64,000 bases of DNA from Platycnemis pennipes (GCA_933228895.1 OW121846.1:77388064-77452063), one strand, 5' to 3'. Positions 40,086-50,931 are shown, numbered from the stretch's first letter. Notes: generated by a model not told the origin, from the sequence alone. Translations and numbers: made by a program.

Positions 40086-41346
40086 TTATGGTCAATAGTA
40101 ATAAAAACTAATGTTCTCTCACAATGTGCTATACTTAACACTCAGCTTTGTATTCTCTCAACTGTCCTACTTAGATTTCTCAAGTTACGATCGGTAAGCC
40201 ACTCCTGGGATTCGATCCCCGGCCCTTGTAATTGGAAGCTGATATTCCTTCCCCCACACCAAACCGATCACCTTTCAGATATCACTCCCCTTCAAAAGTA
40301 TTCGTTCTTACGCAACTTTTGACTGATTTCTTCTTACCCTGGCCGTGGTGGCTTTCTTCCTGGCGAATGAGACATTATTATTCAGCCATAGCTTCCACCA
40401 ATAAACATTTTCTGAATAGCCATCGTCATGCTCCACCTTGGTGGTGAAAACATCTACGTTAGACGGAGATGCAAATGCCCGCGATGGGCACATCACATGT
40501 ATTGTTCATCCGTCTACGTCACCTGGCGCCACGGGTGCCTTTCGTAACTGGATATATGTCCACATTGGAGGAGCAGTGATGCTTGCATTAGTGAAACTTC
40601 ACCGCCACTGATATTCGGAGAGCACCAGCCGAATAACATGGTATGACTCATTGCCTCCAGGTCCACGTCACCGATCCATAATTTGTCGTTCGGGACGCGC
40701 GAAACTCAAGCGCGAATCCATTGCCAGCTCGGAGTAATACACGCTCCTTCCCCACCTCCACCCCCCAGTTTCGTCCGCCGCTAGGAAATGCTTATCTCCG
40801 AGCCAGAGGATGTTTCGCCACACACCTGTATGCATTTATACGAGTTCGACTCGTGGAATTAGGTTGAATAATGCACCTCCGTCGATGTGGGATGTCCTTA
40901 CAGATATTCCCGTCCGCAGCGCTCGTTTGTCATTACCCAACCTGTTGAATGATTCTCGGAGACTGGATCCACTCCTAATCGTGTATTCTCGAGAATTTAT
41001 GACATTCTCACCAATAACGATATTGCGAGGGAAGCGTCTTCAGCGCTTGCAACACCAGAAGATTGCCTTCTGGAGTTGCAAGCGCATCACGGTGCATAAA
41101 ACATTAGGTGCGAAAAAAATGGAATAACTACGTAATTTCGTGCCTTTCGCTACCGCAACCCTTTCCTCGTGCAAAGGGGACCTGCCAGAAGGTGCGCCTG
41201 AGTTAGGGTCCCGGGTCAAAGCAATTTGATGAGGCTCATTACCGAGCAATAAAATTCAAAACATCTGCTAATTTATCCAAATCATACGGTATTCTGACCA
41301 ACCTGTCGCTCGTGAGCTTGGGATAAATGGATTTCAATATCGGTCC
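40086..41346. other. Unassigned, mixed composition
   Basis: No known repeat except a B-box-like GGGATTCGATCCCC at 40207, perhaps a lone SINE head. Frames up to 105 codons (40810-41127) have no domain I recognise. Host sequence is possible. Confidence 0.35.
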
Positions 41347-41885
41347 TTAATGGGGTCCTTTACCATATTATTTTTATTGCCGAATCTGATAGAGTTTGTA
41401 AAATAAAAAGACACGTATTTTTCAGTTTTTCGATTCGTCAATTAGTTCTCGAGTTATAAGCGCCGAAAACCTGATGCTTTTAACCCTTTCGGAAAGGTGG
41501 GCGTGCATGCGACCTCTTGCGTCATCCACTTCGTCCAATCACAATTGAGCCCGCGAAGCTAATTCGCCTTATCGCAATGGGGGACACACAGCTGACTCTG
41601 CCAATGGAAGCTGTTTTGACAGGATCTGTGCGAGCAGCCCTTCCGACACCCCCCTGCAATCCCTTCCCTTCCCCTAAAAGCCGTCAAGAACGGGATGTGG
41701 ATGACGTAAATGGTCTCAAAGCAGCTTCCTCGGTGGGCGTCACCTTTTGCTTATTTTAATTTTTGATTTATGAGTGAATGGTTGTGGTTAGAAGATTAAT
41801 GTTTTCACCAAAATTCATTTTTCGTTTCCATCTGACGATTTAGTGTACGAAATTGCGATTTTGGTCCCGTGTAAACTCCCCCATT
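41347..41885. mobile_element. 539-bp MITE (family M1), copy 2
   Basis: Same length and orientation as 18614-19152. Shared blocks include GTTTGTAAAATAAAAAGAC, TTTTAACCCTTTCGGAAA, GTGGGCGTCACCTTT and TTATGAGTGAATGGTTGTGG. Substitutions are spread throughout. The ends AATGGGGTCCTTTAC and the complement AATGGGGGAGTTTAC are imperfect TIRs. Confidence 0.75.
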
Positions 41886-42495
41886 GTTGCCGAAATAATC
41901 GTGACTGCTCGCCTGAAGTGGTCAGTAATGAGCATTGTTACATTATTTAAATAACTATCTTATCATCATCATCAATCATCAATTCTAATATTGGTTTGAC
42001 GAAGCTCTCCACTGGATTTTTCTATCGGCTATTCTTTTCATTTCGATATAGAACTTCTCATTTATATCCTTCGCTGCTTTCTACATTCGCCTCATCCGAG
42101 GCCTTTCATTCCCATGCTCCGAACACATTTTTCCTTGACGACCGTCTTCATGATCCTACGAGGTCTCAGGTTGTCCGGTCTTCTGTTTAGAGCTCTCATC
42201 AGATATCTACATCATCTACATCTAGTTTCTACAATACGTGAGTTTATTTATTGATTCAAAATATGGGAAATAAATAAGCATCTCTTAAGAAATTAAGTAT
42301 TTTCGCATACAATAGTGTAGGGAAGCCATCACCTTTTGATTCGGATATCGCATAAATAAATATTCATATTTTGTCAATCACTCATAGGAGATATTCCATT
42401 TGCATTCCGTATCTTTTGGGCATGAAAAGAACCCAGTAAACATTTACATGACCTATCCTAATTTCCCCATGGTGATATTGTTGTAATCTGCGTAC
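41886..42495. other. Unassigned
   Basis: A short ATCTACATCATCTACATCTA at 42204 is the stub of a non-LTR tail. Nothing else recognised. Confidence 0.35.
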
Positions 42496-42499
42496 TACT

Positions 42500-43395
42500 A
42501 TCCCTAATTGTGCACGAAAAAAAATAATTTTTGAACCTTTCTGTCGTCTATCTCTCTAATGATATCTTTGTAATCTAACCTGCAAAATTACGCTGAAGTT
42601 GAAGAAAATATTCTCGGGTTTTCCACTGGGATTTAAATAATCGACACTAAATTGGGTTAATATGGTTAATTCATAAATTTTTGGCGTTTAACTGGTCTAA
42701 TTTCTGTATGTATTATGTGATTTATGTATGTGTAATTTTGCATTGTGTTTATTTGAGCAGAATGTGCATTTTGTTACAGTTTACTTGCTCTAATGGGTTA
42801 CCCCAGAGCATTAATAAATCTTTCAATCTTTCTTCTTCTTTCTTTCTTCCATGGCCTACGTTTTGATCTCGACTTGGGCACCGTCATCAGGTCAGATTAG
42901 TATCGAACTGATTTTTCGATTTAGATTTTGAACACTAAAGTCCCGCTTATAAGCTGCGCCTGCTACAGTCTACAATGGACAGTAAAGGTTCGCGAAAAAG
43001 TCGAACTGAGGTTTTGGCCGCATTATATACCCTGAGAAGATTTCCTTCAACTTCAGATTTTCGGAAGAAAATATTCAGTGAAAGATATTCTGAAAAAGAA
43101 GATTCTCTGGTGGAAAACCCGAGAAGATTTTCTTCAGCTAGTTCGCTGGGAAAACCTACGATCTTATTACGCTGAAGTTTTCAGTATATTTTGACTTCTT
43201 CACAGAACCTTTCCGTCTTAAATTTCTGCAGGTGATTCTTTTGCATTTCATCCTACGGTCAGATATTGATTCCGAACATAACCCCTATAATAATTTCGAT
43301 ACACTACTAAACCAATCTTAACACTTTTTAACGAGTCTACCTGATCTTCGGTGCACCCTATCTAATCCTGTGATCGAACTTGATACATTTGGATC
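42500..43395 (-). pseudogene. Old LINE C-terminus split by a 565-bp insertion
   Basis: 42500-42600 (CTAATTGTGCACGAAAAA, CTATCTCTCTAATGATATC) and 43166-43395 (TTAAATTTCTGCAGGTGATT, TTTTTAACGAGTCTACCTGA, ATTTGGATCCGATGGGA) follow the A-type C-terminus in order on the minus strand. The 14-mer ATTACGCTGAAGTT occurs at 42587-42600 and at 43166-43179, marking an insertion at 42601-43165. Confidence 0.65.
42601..43165. mobile_element. 565-bp insertion with 14-bp target duplication
   Basis: Bounded by exact copies of ATTACGCTGAAGTT. The left edge GAAGAAAATATTCTCGGGTT... (about 26 bases) is mirrored as an inverted copy at 43113-43138. In the middle, CCCCAGAGCATTAATAAATC followed by a TTTCTTCTTTCTTTC stretch looks like the 3' end of another retroelement. 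The nature of the whole is unresolved. Confidence 0.55.
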
Positions 43396-43487
43396 CGATG
43401 GGACAACGTAATCGGCCATATCTTGAGGCATAATGACCTGATAAAGATAGCCATCCAGGGAAAATTGGTTGGAATGAATGGGAAAGG
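43395..43487 (+). mobile_element. RTE-like LINE C-terminus, left part
   Basis: Translation DNVIGHILRHNDLIKIAIQG, then KLVGMNGKG, parallels DNLIGHILRHDGLMKAIVEG in the copy at 48127. The right part (KRL.DN.IEWR and tail) is at 44343-44430, so 855 bp including the SINE pair and a transposase piece separate the halves. Confidence 0.65.
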
Positions 43488-43578
43488 AATTCAATTCAAA
43501 AGCAATTTATTTTCCCCAGTATAACTTTACAATAAATATAAAATAACAAATAACAACAAGAAATAAAAATAATGTACG

Positions 43579-43745
43579 AATGCAAGATATTCCACAGAGA
43601 AAATCATTCGCCTTGACCGGGACTCGAACCCGGACCCCCTGATTTCCGGCCAAGTGCTCTACCTTATCTTGCATTCGTGCACCTCAGCGGGTGACTCCGT
43701 TAAAGTTTTCGCGGCTAGCTCGCGAGCTTTGAATTTGTTAAAAAG
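43579..43745. mobile_element. tRNA-derived SINE (family S2), copy with inverted head
   Basis: The body ATCTTGCATTCGTGCACCTC ... GAATTTGTTAAAAA (43671-43745) is in plus orientation. The tRNA-like head before it (43595-43665, GACTCGAACCCGGACC, complement of a B box) is reversed. CGAATGCAAGAT at 43579 and ATCTTGCATTCG at 43671 are inverted repeats bounding the flipped segment. Compare 43891-44067, where the head and body agree. Confidence 0.75.
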
Positions 43746-43890
43746 TAAGCACCTTAGTGTTAAAGTCGGCTTTAACCTCGTGGACGGTGGCGCAATGCGC
43801 ACCACTTCGGCTGCTTGTGGCATAATATGTCCAGCAGTCCGGCAACATCTAGCTCCTTTAAAGCCTCTAGAATTTCCACATAGAAAGAGG
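43746..43890. other. Spacer between the two S2 copies
   Basis: Moderately GC-rich with TTAAAGTCGGCTTTAA. No feature recognised. Confidence 0.3.
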
Positions 43891-44067
43891 ACGCCTTGGT
43901 AGCTTAACTGGTAGAGCACTTGGCCGGAAATCAGGGGGTCCGGGTTTGAGTCCCGGTCAAGGCGAATGATTTTTTCTCTGTGGAATATCTTGCATTCGTG
44001 CACCTCAGCGGGTGATTCCATTAAAGTTTTCGCGGCTAGCTCGCGAGCTTTGAATTTGTTAAAAATA
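43891..44067 (+). mobile_element. tRNA-derived SINE (family S2), regular copy
   Basis: The tRNA-like head at 43893-43963 is followed by GAATGATTTTTTCTCTGTGG and the body ending GAATTTGTTAAAAA. It shares about 80 bp of body in direct orientation and about 85 bp of head in inverted orientation with the copy at 43579. Confidence 0.75.
43893..43963 (+). tRNA. tRNA-like sequence (pseudo-tRNA / SINE head)
   Basis: Folds as a 71-base cloverleaf: acceptor GCCTTGG/TCAAGGC, D arm GCTTAACTGGTAGAGC, anticodon arm CTTGG-CCGGAAA-TCAGG, T arm CCGGG-TTTGAGT-CCCGG. The anticodon would be GGA, but position 33 is C rather than the invariant U and the variable loop is short, unlike a serine tRNA. It continues into a SINE body, so it is most likely a tRNA-derived pol III promoter and not a working tRNA. 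Confidence 0.5.
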
Positions 44068-44142
44068 ATGTTTCAATAATGGGAGGCCTGTTCTAGGATC
44101 ATGTATCCTCTTCAGGGTTTTGTTCTTTCTTTAGCTGTTCAT

Positions 44143-44340
44143 TCATCGATAGCTTTCGTAGGCGGTTTGTTTAGTGTAACGGGAATGGCATTTGGTCCCG
44201 CATTCGCCCGAGGTGCAGGGAAATCCGTAAAATCTGCACGTATCCAGGAACTTGCGAACAGTCGTTGACCAATGCGGCGGAGCTCCATCTTGTTGAAAGA
44301 TGATCATGGTATTTATGCAGCAAGTTGTTAAGGATCTGTA
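44143..44340 (-). pseudogene. Mariner/IS630-like transposase fragment
   Basis: The minus frame contains IFQQDGAPPHWSTTVRKFLD. FQQDGAPPHW is the well-known block around the second catalytic Asp of DDE/D transposases of the Tc1/mariner (IS630) group. It is preceded by the decayed NNLLHKYHD region in another frame (44171-44428) and followed by CGTKCHSRYTKQ. Only about 60 codons remain, with no TIRs visible, so it is a dead relic. It lies within the RTE split region. Confidence 0.75.
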
Positions 44341-44342
44341 AG

Positions 44343-44430
44343 AGAAGAAAAGCAAGTATTAAGAGGTTAGCTGATAATATAATCGAGTGGAGAGATACGT
44401 GAAACCGATCCTGGGATTTTTGACCCATGC
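44343..44430 (+). mobile_element. RTE-like LINE C-terminus and tail, right part
   Basis: GTAAGAGAAGAAAAGCAAGT, AAGAGGTTAGCTGATAATAT, AATCGAGTGGAGAGA and AAACCGATCCTGGGATTT parallel the end of the copy at 48350-48450 (AAAAGGTTGGCCGATAGAAG). Confidence 0.65.
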
Positions 44431-44690
44431 TAAGGACGATACTTGCTGCACACCCTTCTCCTCTCCCACTGATGACGGAAGTTGATCACTCAATCTTTCC
44501 ATTCTATTTTAATCATTCGTTTTTAACGCAATTAAAATGCTTTTGGCCTTCCCTAGGCTAATACTGTAGATGCCTCACTACGCAGGAGCATGCTCCAGAA
44601 GTAAGTTACAGTAAAGTTTTTCCTTACTTCCAAGCTTGTATTGCCAAATGTAAGTAAATTATTCTCTTAGCAGAGTCTCCTCGTCGCCGG
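44431..44690. other. Unassigned
   Basis: No repeat or gene recognised. Confidence 0.3.
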
Positions 44691-44693
44691 GTC

Positions 44694-44765
44694 CATCTAT
44701 ATCTACGTAGTCTCCCGCAAGCCAACTCGAGAGCACGTGACGGGGTGAACAGCCACCAATTACAC
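44694..44765 (-). mobile_element. Non-LTR 3' end, minus strand, degenerate
   Basis: CTATATCTACGTAGTCTCCC, GCAAGCCAACTCGAGAG and GTGACGGGGTGAACAGCC follow the hairpin with many changes. Confidence 0.55.
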
Positions 44766-44889
44766 TACCTACTCGCACTAATATGTAAAATACTACTTAA
44801 TTAGGAGGACGTGTATTTATTCATACAGCAGGCTAGTGCAACTGAATGATAATTACCAAAGAAGGAATTAATAATCTATTAATAATTTA

Positions 44890-45115
44890 GGCGAGGTTTC
44901 GATACACCACTTGTATTTATACTATTGGATAATTTACAGTTATTCATTTCCCTAATTGTACGAGGAAATAAGGACATTTTCAACCTGTCAGTTTGGCAAT
45001 CAATTTCTCTAATTTTATGCCTATGATCCAGTTTACCATAATAAGTTTGAGTTCGCAAAATATTTTTAACGCCATCTGTGAAAAAATATTATGTTTGGAT
45101 TTATTTAAGACTGTA
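44890..45115 (-). pseudogene. Old B-like C-terminal fragment
   Basis: CCTAATTGTACGAGGAAATA, CAGTTTGGCAATCAATTTCT and TGAGTTCGCAAAATATTTTT on the minus strand. It is interrupted or ended by the SINE at 45116. Confidence 0.7.
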
Positions 45116-45428
45116 CTGGCTTCATATCCCGAAGAGCCCAGATTCCAATACCGAGAGTTGCAGAGACTGGTTTCATTGATTTACCCGGGTGTTGTGTGTT
45201 TCATTAACGGTATACTGCCTCGAGTGCAGAACACCGTCCGTCGGATGGGAAGTTAAACGATCCCCTCAGCACCTTTCGCGAAGAGCACACTAATGCCAAC
45301 GTCGGGGTTCTCTTCACCATTCCTCCGCTCCTCGAAAAAATTCCTTCCTGCACCAGTTGATGCAGTCCTCCAACAGTTGATCCTATCCTAAAATGTCGCC
45401 TTAGCTCTCCGTCGCCTCCCTCGAATAA
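45116..45428 (+). mobile_element. SINE S1 copy, diverged
   Basis: The body motifs CACCGTCCGTCGGATGGGAA, CCTTTCGCGAAGAGCACACT and ATGCCAACGTCGGGGTTCTC match S1 at 38943. The tRNA-like head is too decayed to fold. It ends at CCCTCGAATAACTAC before a non-LTR tail. Confidence 0.65.
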
Positions 45429-45429
45429 C

Positions 45430-45525
45430 TACTACATCTACGTAATACCCTGCGAGCCACCACGAGGATGTGTGGCAGGGGGTGAAGATCACCAAACATG
45501 CACTATTGAAATACTACGATTACAA
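45430..45525 (-). mobile_element. Non-LTR 3' end, minus strand
   Basis: ACTACATCTACGTAATACCC, TGCGAGCCACCACGAGGATG and TGTGTGGCAGGGGGTGAAGA, with about 40 bp of A-type UTR. Confidence 0.8.
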
Positions 45526-47230
45526 CGATGGCTACTTATTTATAGCGTCGTCCCTATTTTGCTATTTTAATTAATTATCAATCTATTGTCAAAATTATGA
45601 TAATATTTACCCTTGCGTTATGGAATTAGCGGAGAATTAGCACCACTGAAATGATCCGGGTTCCATGACGGCATGAGAGAATCAGCTTTAAAGGGCAGTA
45701 TATTTCGTCTGCAGTATTTTAAACTTTGGCTTGTGCTCTTGCAGTCACTCGTGCATTGCACAACACATAATATTCCAGAAATTACGAAGTTATGGTAAAT
45801 ATAATCCATGTAAACCGTATAGATTTGAAAGCATAGCATAATAAGTACGACAAAGCTGATATGCCTCAGAATTTTCTAAGGAGTTGGCAAAGATTACGCT
45901 ACTTTGTCTCAGAAGGTATTATTTATTCAATTGCTTCGTTTCCTTATGCGGGAAAAGGAGGCGTATCTAAATGCCAACGCTACATTCTGGGAGTGGCATC
46001 AGAAATGAGAATGGCTTATTTTGTCAGAATAAATCCTTGTTTATGGATATTCACATCCATAGTGTACACCCAACCACCTGAAGAATGTGTCATAGGGAGA
46101 GAAATTTCAATATACTTCCATTTTATTACGTGCAACTAAAGGATGAGGCAATGAATAGAGTTACACTTCTATTATAAAGTCACTGCCTGAATTCAATTTA
46201 TTCAATTTATTGTGCAATTGTGCAATTTATTTATCAATTTATTGTGCAGAGGGGAAATAGGTGACGCATCGTGTACGGTAAAAGTGGTCGTGAAAGCAAT
46301 TGGTGTCTATCAGAAATTTCCTCGTGGTTAATCTTGGTTTAATTGTGGTCGGCCATTGTTAGAGGGGAGAAGGGCGCACGGAAATACATATCTACTTTAT
46401 AAGGCGATAAAAATTCTGTTCCCGGCGCCTTTCTAAAAGCGTGAATTTCGCATACATTCCTCGTTACTGGAAGGACTCCAAACATAGTTTTTCATTAACC
46501 CACTTTCACTCAACTCTTTCTTCCCCTGTATTTTTTTCATGAATGTCTTATCTCGTTTGAAATTCATCCAAGTAACCCTTTCTCCAATATGCCCGAAGTA
46601 TATGCCGCATATTCCAATCGCAACTTCCAGGGAAATAAAAAATCCATTCCCTGGTTTTACTTACCTTCTGCCAGATCTTAGGCCTAGATTCGTGGGATTT
46701 TCGCAGAGAGTGTAAGTGGAGAATTCCAGGTGACGTGAAAATATTTTATTTGAACACTAGGGCGGAATAAATTCAGCAACCAAGTTGAAGATTGCAAAAG
46801 CTACCGAAGTAGCAGATATCCTCAGTAATCAAAGCCCATATTATATTTCATAAAGATGAAAGTATTTTGATTAATATATTGAGTGTAAAAAAGTGAAGGG
46901 GATGCAACGTATGCCGGCATTAGAGAGGAATTTGTAAGTGTGTGAAATTGGGAGCAGCAGAGGAGTATATGACAAAATATTAAAAATGCACCGATGGAAG
47001 CCGCATAGTAGTAGTAGGTGGAAAGCTGCCAATAATACGCCCTGTAACACAAGAGGAGCTATTAAATTTATCTAAAGGGAAGAAAGTAAAAGAACCAGAA
47101 CATTGTAGAAGGACGTCTCAATTCCAAAAGTAAAAGGTTTGATATTTGTGTCGTAAAGCCAGAGAACTATGGTTGAAAAACTTATTCGAACACGACAAGG
47201 TTCTCGGAAAATGGAAGCAGACAATAGGTA
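45526..47230. other. Unassigned, 1.7 kb
   Basis: Small frames only (up to 92 codons at 45861-46139), none recognised. A possible very decayed 3' hairpin lies at 46057-46100. AATTTATT-type short repeats occur at 46195-46250. Confidence 0.35.
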
Positions 47231-47232
47231 CA

Positions 47233-47320
47233 TACATCTACATCAACTGACTACCCTGCAAGCCGCCTCGAGGTGTGTGGCAGCCATTGTTTCACAAAAC
47301 ACGCACTACGGACATGCACT
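47233..47320 (-). mobile_element. Non-LTR 3' end, minus strand
   Basis: CATACATCTACATCAACTGA, CTACCCTGCAAGCCGCCTCG and AGGTGTGTGGCAG, then a diverged UTR. Confidence 0.7.
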
Positions 47321-48126
47321 AATGTAGAAAGTGGGAAAACACCTCAAGGAAATTGACAATAGGTGTTAAACTAAGACTGAGACCAGGGCATAGTACCTCA
47401 AATAGAACTTGATGACACAATAAATACATGGAAGGAAAATTTGGAGAAACTTAAATATTATAATATAATTGAGGAGGTTACATGATTCGAGCCTTCGAAG
47501 GCTTCAAACCAATTTCTTTTGCAATTTTGACTGTCCCAAATCCATACCATCTTAGACTAGAACCCCTCCACTTGTTGTCCCATTTCTCTCTAACAAAAAG
47601 TTTTGGGTAGGAACGGCAAGGTCACAAGAAAATCCATTTAGCACTTTTGGCGACCCACGGGGGAAAGAACAAATTGGCATATGTTACATATATGGATTCG
47701 GGGAAGGTATCGAGGAATTCAACTAGAATAACATGATTTAAATCCTGAAGGATATTAGGATATCCTCTCATGGCATAAGAATTATTTAGATTGAATTAAA
47801 GGTTCGGATAAAATTTGGCAGTGATAAATTCATGATCCAACAGCGAAGAACCTGTAAGGATGTGTCCTCCTTGGTGCTCAGGCTCTGATTGCTTGTGTCC
47901 ACATCAAGTCAGCAATCAAGGAAGTCGAAGAAACGGCTTCAAGGGCGAAAATCCACGAAGGAAAAATTAGCATACAGCGATGTTTCTACGTAACAGATGT
48001 CATGGTAAACAGACAGAAAACTAATAACAGGGCTGGATGCTGAACTCGTATGGGGTTATCACCGGAATATTTGGCGTACATCACACCTATCACGTTCGCA
48101 TTTATCTGTCTTCATGAATTTTCTGA
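47321..48126. other. Unassigned
   Basis: No frame above 60 codons and no known repeat. Confidence 0.35.
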
Positions 48127-48470
48127 ATGATGAAGATTAAATGGATCGACCGAGTACTCGCAAGTAACGAGGAAGTCCTAAGGAGAGTGGGAGAAAAGAG
48201 AAGTCTGCTGAAAACTCTAAAAAGAAGAAGGGACAATTTAATCGGCCATATCTTGAGACACGATGGCCTGATGAAGGCAATCGTCGAGGGAAAATTAAAA
48301 GGGAAGATTGAAAAAGGCAGGCCTCGCATGAGATATATGGAACAGGTTGTGAAGGATGTAAAAGAGAAGAATTACGTCACAATGAAAAGGTTGGCCGATA
48401 GAAGAATCGAGTGAAAGCTGCGTTAAATCAATCCTAGGATTGCTGACCAATGATGATGATGATGATGAAT
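48127..48470 (+). mobile_element. RTE-like LINE C-terminus and GAT tail, best copy
   Basis: A 95-codon frame (48127-48414): MMKIKWIDRVLASNEEVLRR, then RRRDNLIGHILRHDGLMKAI, VEGKLKGKIEKGRPRMRYM and KRLADRRIE. After the stop come CCTAGGATTGCTGACC and a GATGATGATGATGAT tail. The conserved LIGHILRHDGLMK and GRPRMRY blocks are seen C-terminal to the RT of many arthropod endonuclease-RT elements. The tail of short trinucleotide repeats suggests the RTE clade. Only the last ~100 codons remain, so it is severely 5'-truncated. Other copies: 28175, 43395/44343 and possibly 54670. Confidence 0.75.
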
Positions 48471-48979
48471 GAATTTTCTGCAGTAAGTTATTTTCATGAT
48501 TTAATTCAACGATTTAGGCATTAAGCATATGACCAATAACTTCCAGTAACCAGTAATCTTCCGCGCATTTCTTCTAAAACTCGAATAAAAACGAAAGGAG
48601 ATGGACTCTCTCTTTAGTTTTGAATCTCTACATCTACTGAGTCTCCTGTAACCCACTTTGATGAGCGGTTGCAGACACAACATAATCAACACAACTGATG
48701 AACTGTAAGTTATGTCACCATGTTAAAAGGAAAAAAGGACGTAGATCTGCACTGCAGCGGACCTCCGCAAGGATGTGTACTTTGGAATTACACGCAAGAT
48801 ATGCATTTATATTGAGTAAACAACCCATTTTAAGTATGCGAATTAACAGTTATGCTGTAAAGCAAGTATAATTCACCAAGTAAGTACGGCGGCCTACGTC
48901 GGCAGTTGCTCGTGACTCGTGAGGGCATATGTGACATATATTCATAAATCAGTAGCATTGTATCTCTTAGCTCGTTGTA
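48471..48979. other. Mostly unassigned, one decayed 3' end
   Basis: At 48624-48685 CTCTACATCTACTGAGTCTC and CTGTAACCCACTTTGATGAG recall a minus-strand non-LTR 3' hairpin. The remainder is unrecognised. Confidence 0.35.
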
Positions 48980-49762
48980 AGTAGTGCATTTTTGGTGATC
49001 TTTACCCCCTGCCAGATCGAAAGCGTTGAAACCATTGAGTATTTAGGTGTAACAGTCCCTACAGATTTATCGTGGGTGAAAAACAGCCGGGAAATATGCG
49101 GCCGAGCAAAGAGAAAGCTAGGATTTATAAAAAGAGTACTTGGGAAATATGATGACAAGGCAAAAGAGCGATGTTACTTTTCACTAGTTAGGCCTTGATT
49201 ATGCAGCCAGTTTAAGGGATTTAAATGAATTAGATGAGATCAGAGAACTAGACAGTGCAGCGCGGAGCAGCTAGGTTCATTAAAAGGTGTTACGATAGGT
49301 TGAGTAGTGTTTCAGAATTAATACAAGAATTAAGGTGGGAATCATTATCAGAGTGTAGGTTAAGGTACAGATTAAATCTATTAGAGAAATTAAAATCGAA
49401 TAGCTTTACTGAAGATATTAGGTACATATGAAAAACACCAGTGTATTATGCTAGATTGAGACCAGATAAATAAGATTAGAGAGATAGATTGTCGTACTGA
49501 TGGCTTCAAAATGGCATTTTTCCCCGTACTATAAGAGAACAAAATAGGCAGCATAGCAAAGGGATAGGTAGGGGAAATAATGTAGTCTGTAGTGCATGAT
49601 GCACATGATTAATCCCTTAAATACTATAGATACTAACAATTTAGTTGTGTGAGTTCCTATAGTTGCTTGTTTGCATGTCAATAGTGCATGCTTGGTGATG
49701 TTTACCCCCTGCCACCCACCCTCGCGGTACCTAGCAAGGTATTGTGTGAATATGTAGACGCA
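48980..49762 (+). pseudogene. Old family A copy, thumb to 3' end, with hairpin stub
   Basis: 48980-49013 is a truncated plus-strand 3' end (GTAGTGCATTTTTGGTGATC, CCCCCTGCCA). From 49014 the A protein is read: IESVETIEYLGVTVPTDLSW, ICGRAKRKLGFIKRVLGKYD (frame 48992-49198), then broken pieces to REIDCRTDGFKMAFFP. The A UTR and a mutated hairpin (CACCCTCGCGGTACCTAGCA) end near 49750. Confidence 0.8.
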
Positions 49763-50152
49763 CAAGTATCATACAATTTAGCCGGGCATGCGCCAGACGC
49801 ATGTTACCACATTATTATCGAGAGACTGCGAAGGAATATATTACTTTTCGTACTGGGTGTAGGATTTATTTGAATTCGCCGTTGGTATTTGGTGACATTG
49901 AGCATGCCAGAGGAGTGTGGCGCAACCACCCTATTCAGCGGAAGTGCGGGGACGGGCGGTTGTATTGCCTTTGGAGGTGGCGTGTGGGTCGTGATGGTGA
50001 CATGTTGGCTGCGGCAGACGCGGAGAATTGGAGTGACGGGTCGGTGGCTTTGCTGTGATATACGAGCGGTGTGTCGCCTGGCCAGTTGCGTTGAGGTGTT
50101 GATCGTCAAGTGTGTCCGCATTTAAGGTGCCCTAGACTAGAGGAGGTAGTTT
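49763..50152. other. Unassigned GC-richer stretch
   Basis: Frames of 61-105 codons on both strands between 49801 and 50125. The plus frame 49889-50125 is Gly/Cys/Val-rich with no domain I recognise. Host sequence is possible. Confidence 0.35.
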
Positions 50153-50190
50153 AATTATGTTGCCTCTCCTAGAGGAGAGGTGACATAATT
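50153..50190. repeat. Interrupted palindrome, 38 bp
   Basis: AATTATGT ... ACATAATT outer arms and CCTCTCCT/AGGAGAGG inner arms around AG, separated by an unpaired TG on each side. Confidence 0.8.
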
Positions 50191-50289
50191 TGATCGGAAG
50201 GGAAATAAGAGCTGCTGGAGAGAAACCCGCCGAAGGCATACATTCACTTGCTTTTGACGAAGAAAGATGTGTGTACGAGTTATACGAGT

Positions 50290-50931
50290 ACGATCATGTA
50301 CGAAAAATAACCCATGTTTCCTTGTTCCCTCAGACCTCATTTGGAATACGCTGCCAGGATATGGTATCCATATGAAACAGGCCTAAATAATGAACTTGAA
50401 CGTGTGCAGCGAAGATTGGCAAGATTTGTGAAGGGACGGTATGATAACTATATTAGCGTAACCAGTCCATTATATGAATTAAAATGGGAGTAATTGCCCA
50501 TGTTATTTTGAAATTTAGACTTAATCTCTTAAATTAATTCCAAGATAATATTTAAATTGATGACGTTAAAAATATTTTGCAAAACCCAACTTACTATATT
50601 ACACTGGGATATAATCACAACATTAGAGAAATTTTTTGCTGAAATGACATTAAAAATGTCCTTTTTTCCTTGTATAATTATGGATATAAATAGCTGTAAA
50701 TATATCCAATAGCATAACTACGTGTGTATCAATGGGTAGCATAGGTAGTTCATATTGGTGTAATGACTTTCAGCTAACCAACTAACTGCATTTTTTGCAT
50801 GCTCGATTTGCTATTTTTATCTTTTTCAAATTGTGCAGTTTAACCTAGTATATTATAACTAATCCTTTTTTATTCATGATATATAATGCATGTTTGGAGA
50901 GAGTTCACCCCCTGCCACACACCTTTATCTA
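50290..50931 (+). pseudogene. Old family B copy, plus strand, 3' hairpin cut
   Basis: ACGATCATGTACGAAAAATA, CCTCATTTGGAATACGCTGC, GAACGTGTGCAGCGAAGATT, GTGAAGGGACGGTATGATAA, decayed C-terminus, B UTR (GATTTGCTATTTTTATCTTT, TTCATGATATATAATGCATG) and half of the hairpin (CCCCTGCCACACACCTTTAT). It stops exactly where a minus-strand B copy begins. Confidence 0.8.

Noticed and set aside
43893..43963. A functional tRNA-Ser(GGA)
   Set aside because: Position 33 is C, there is no long variable arm, it is fused to a SINE body, and a second, inverted copy lies 300 bp away.
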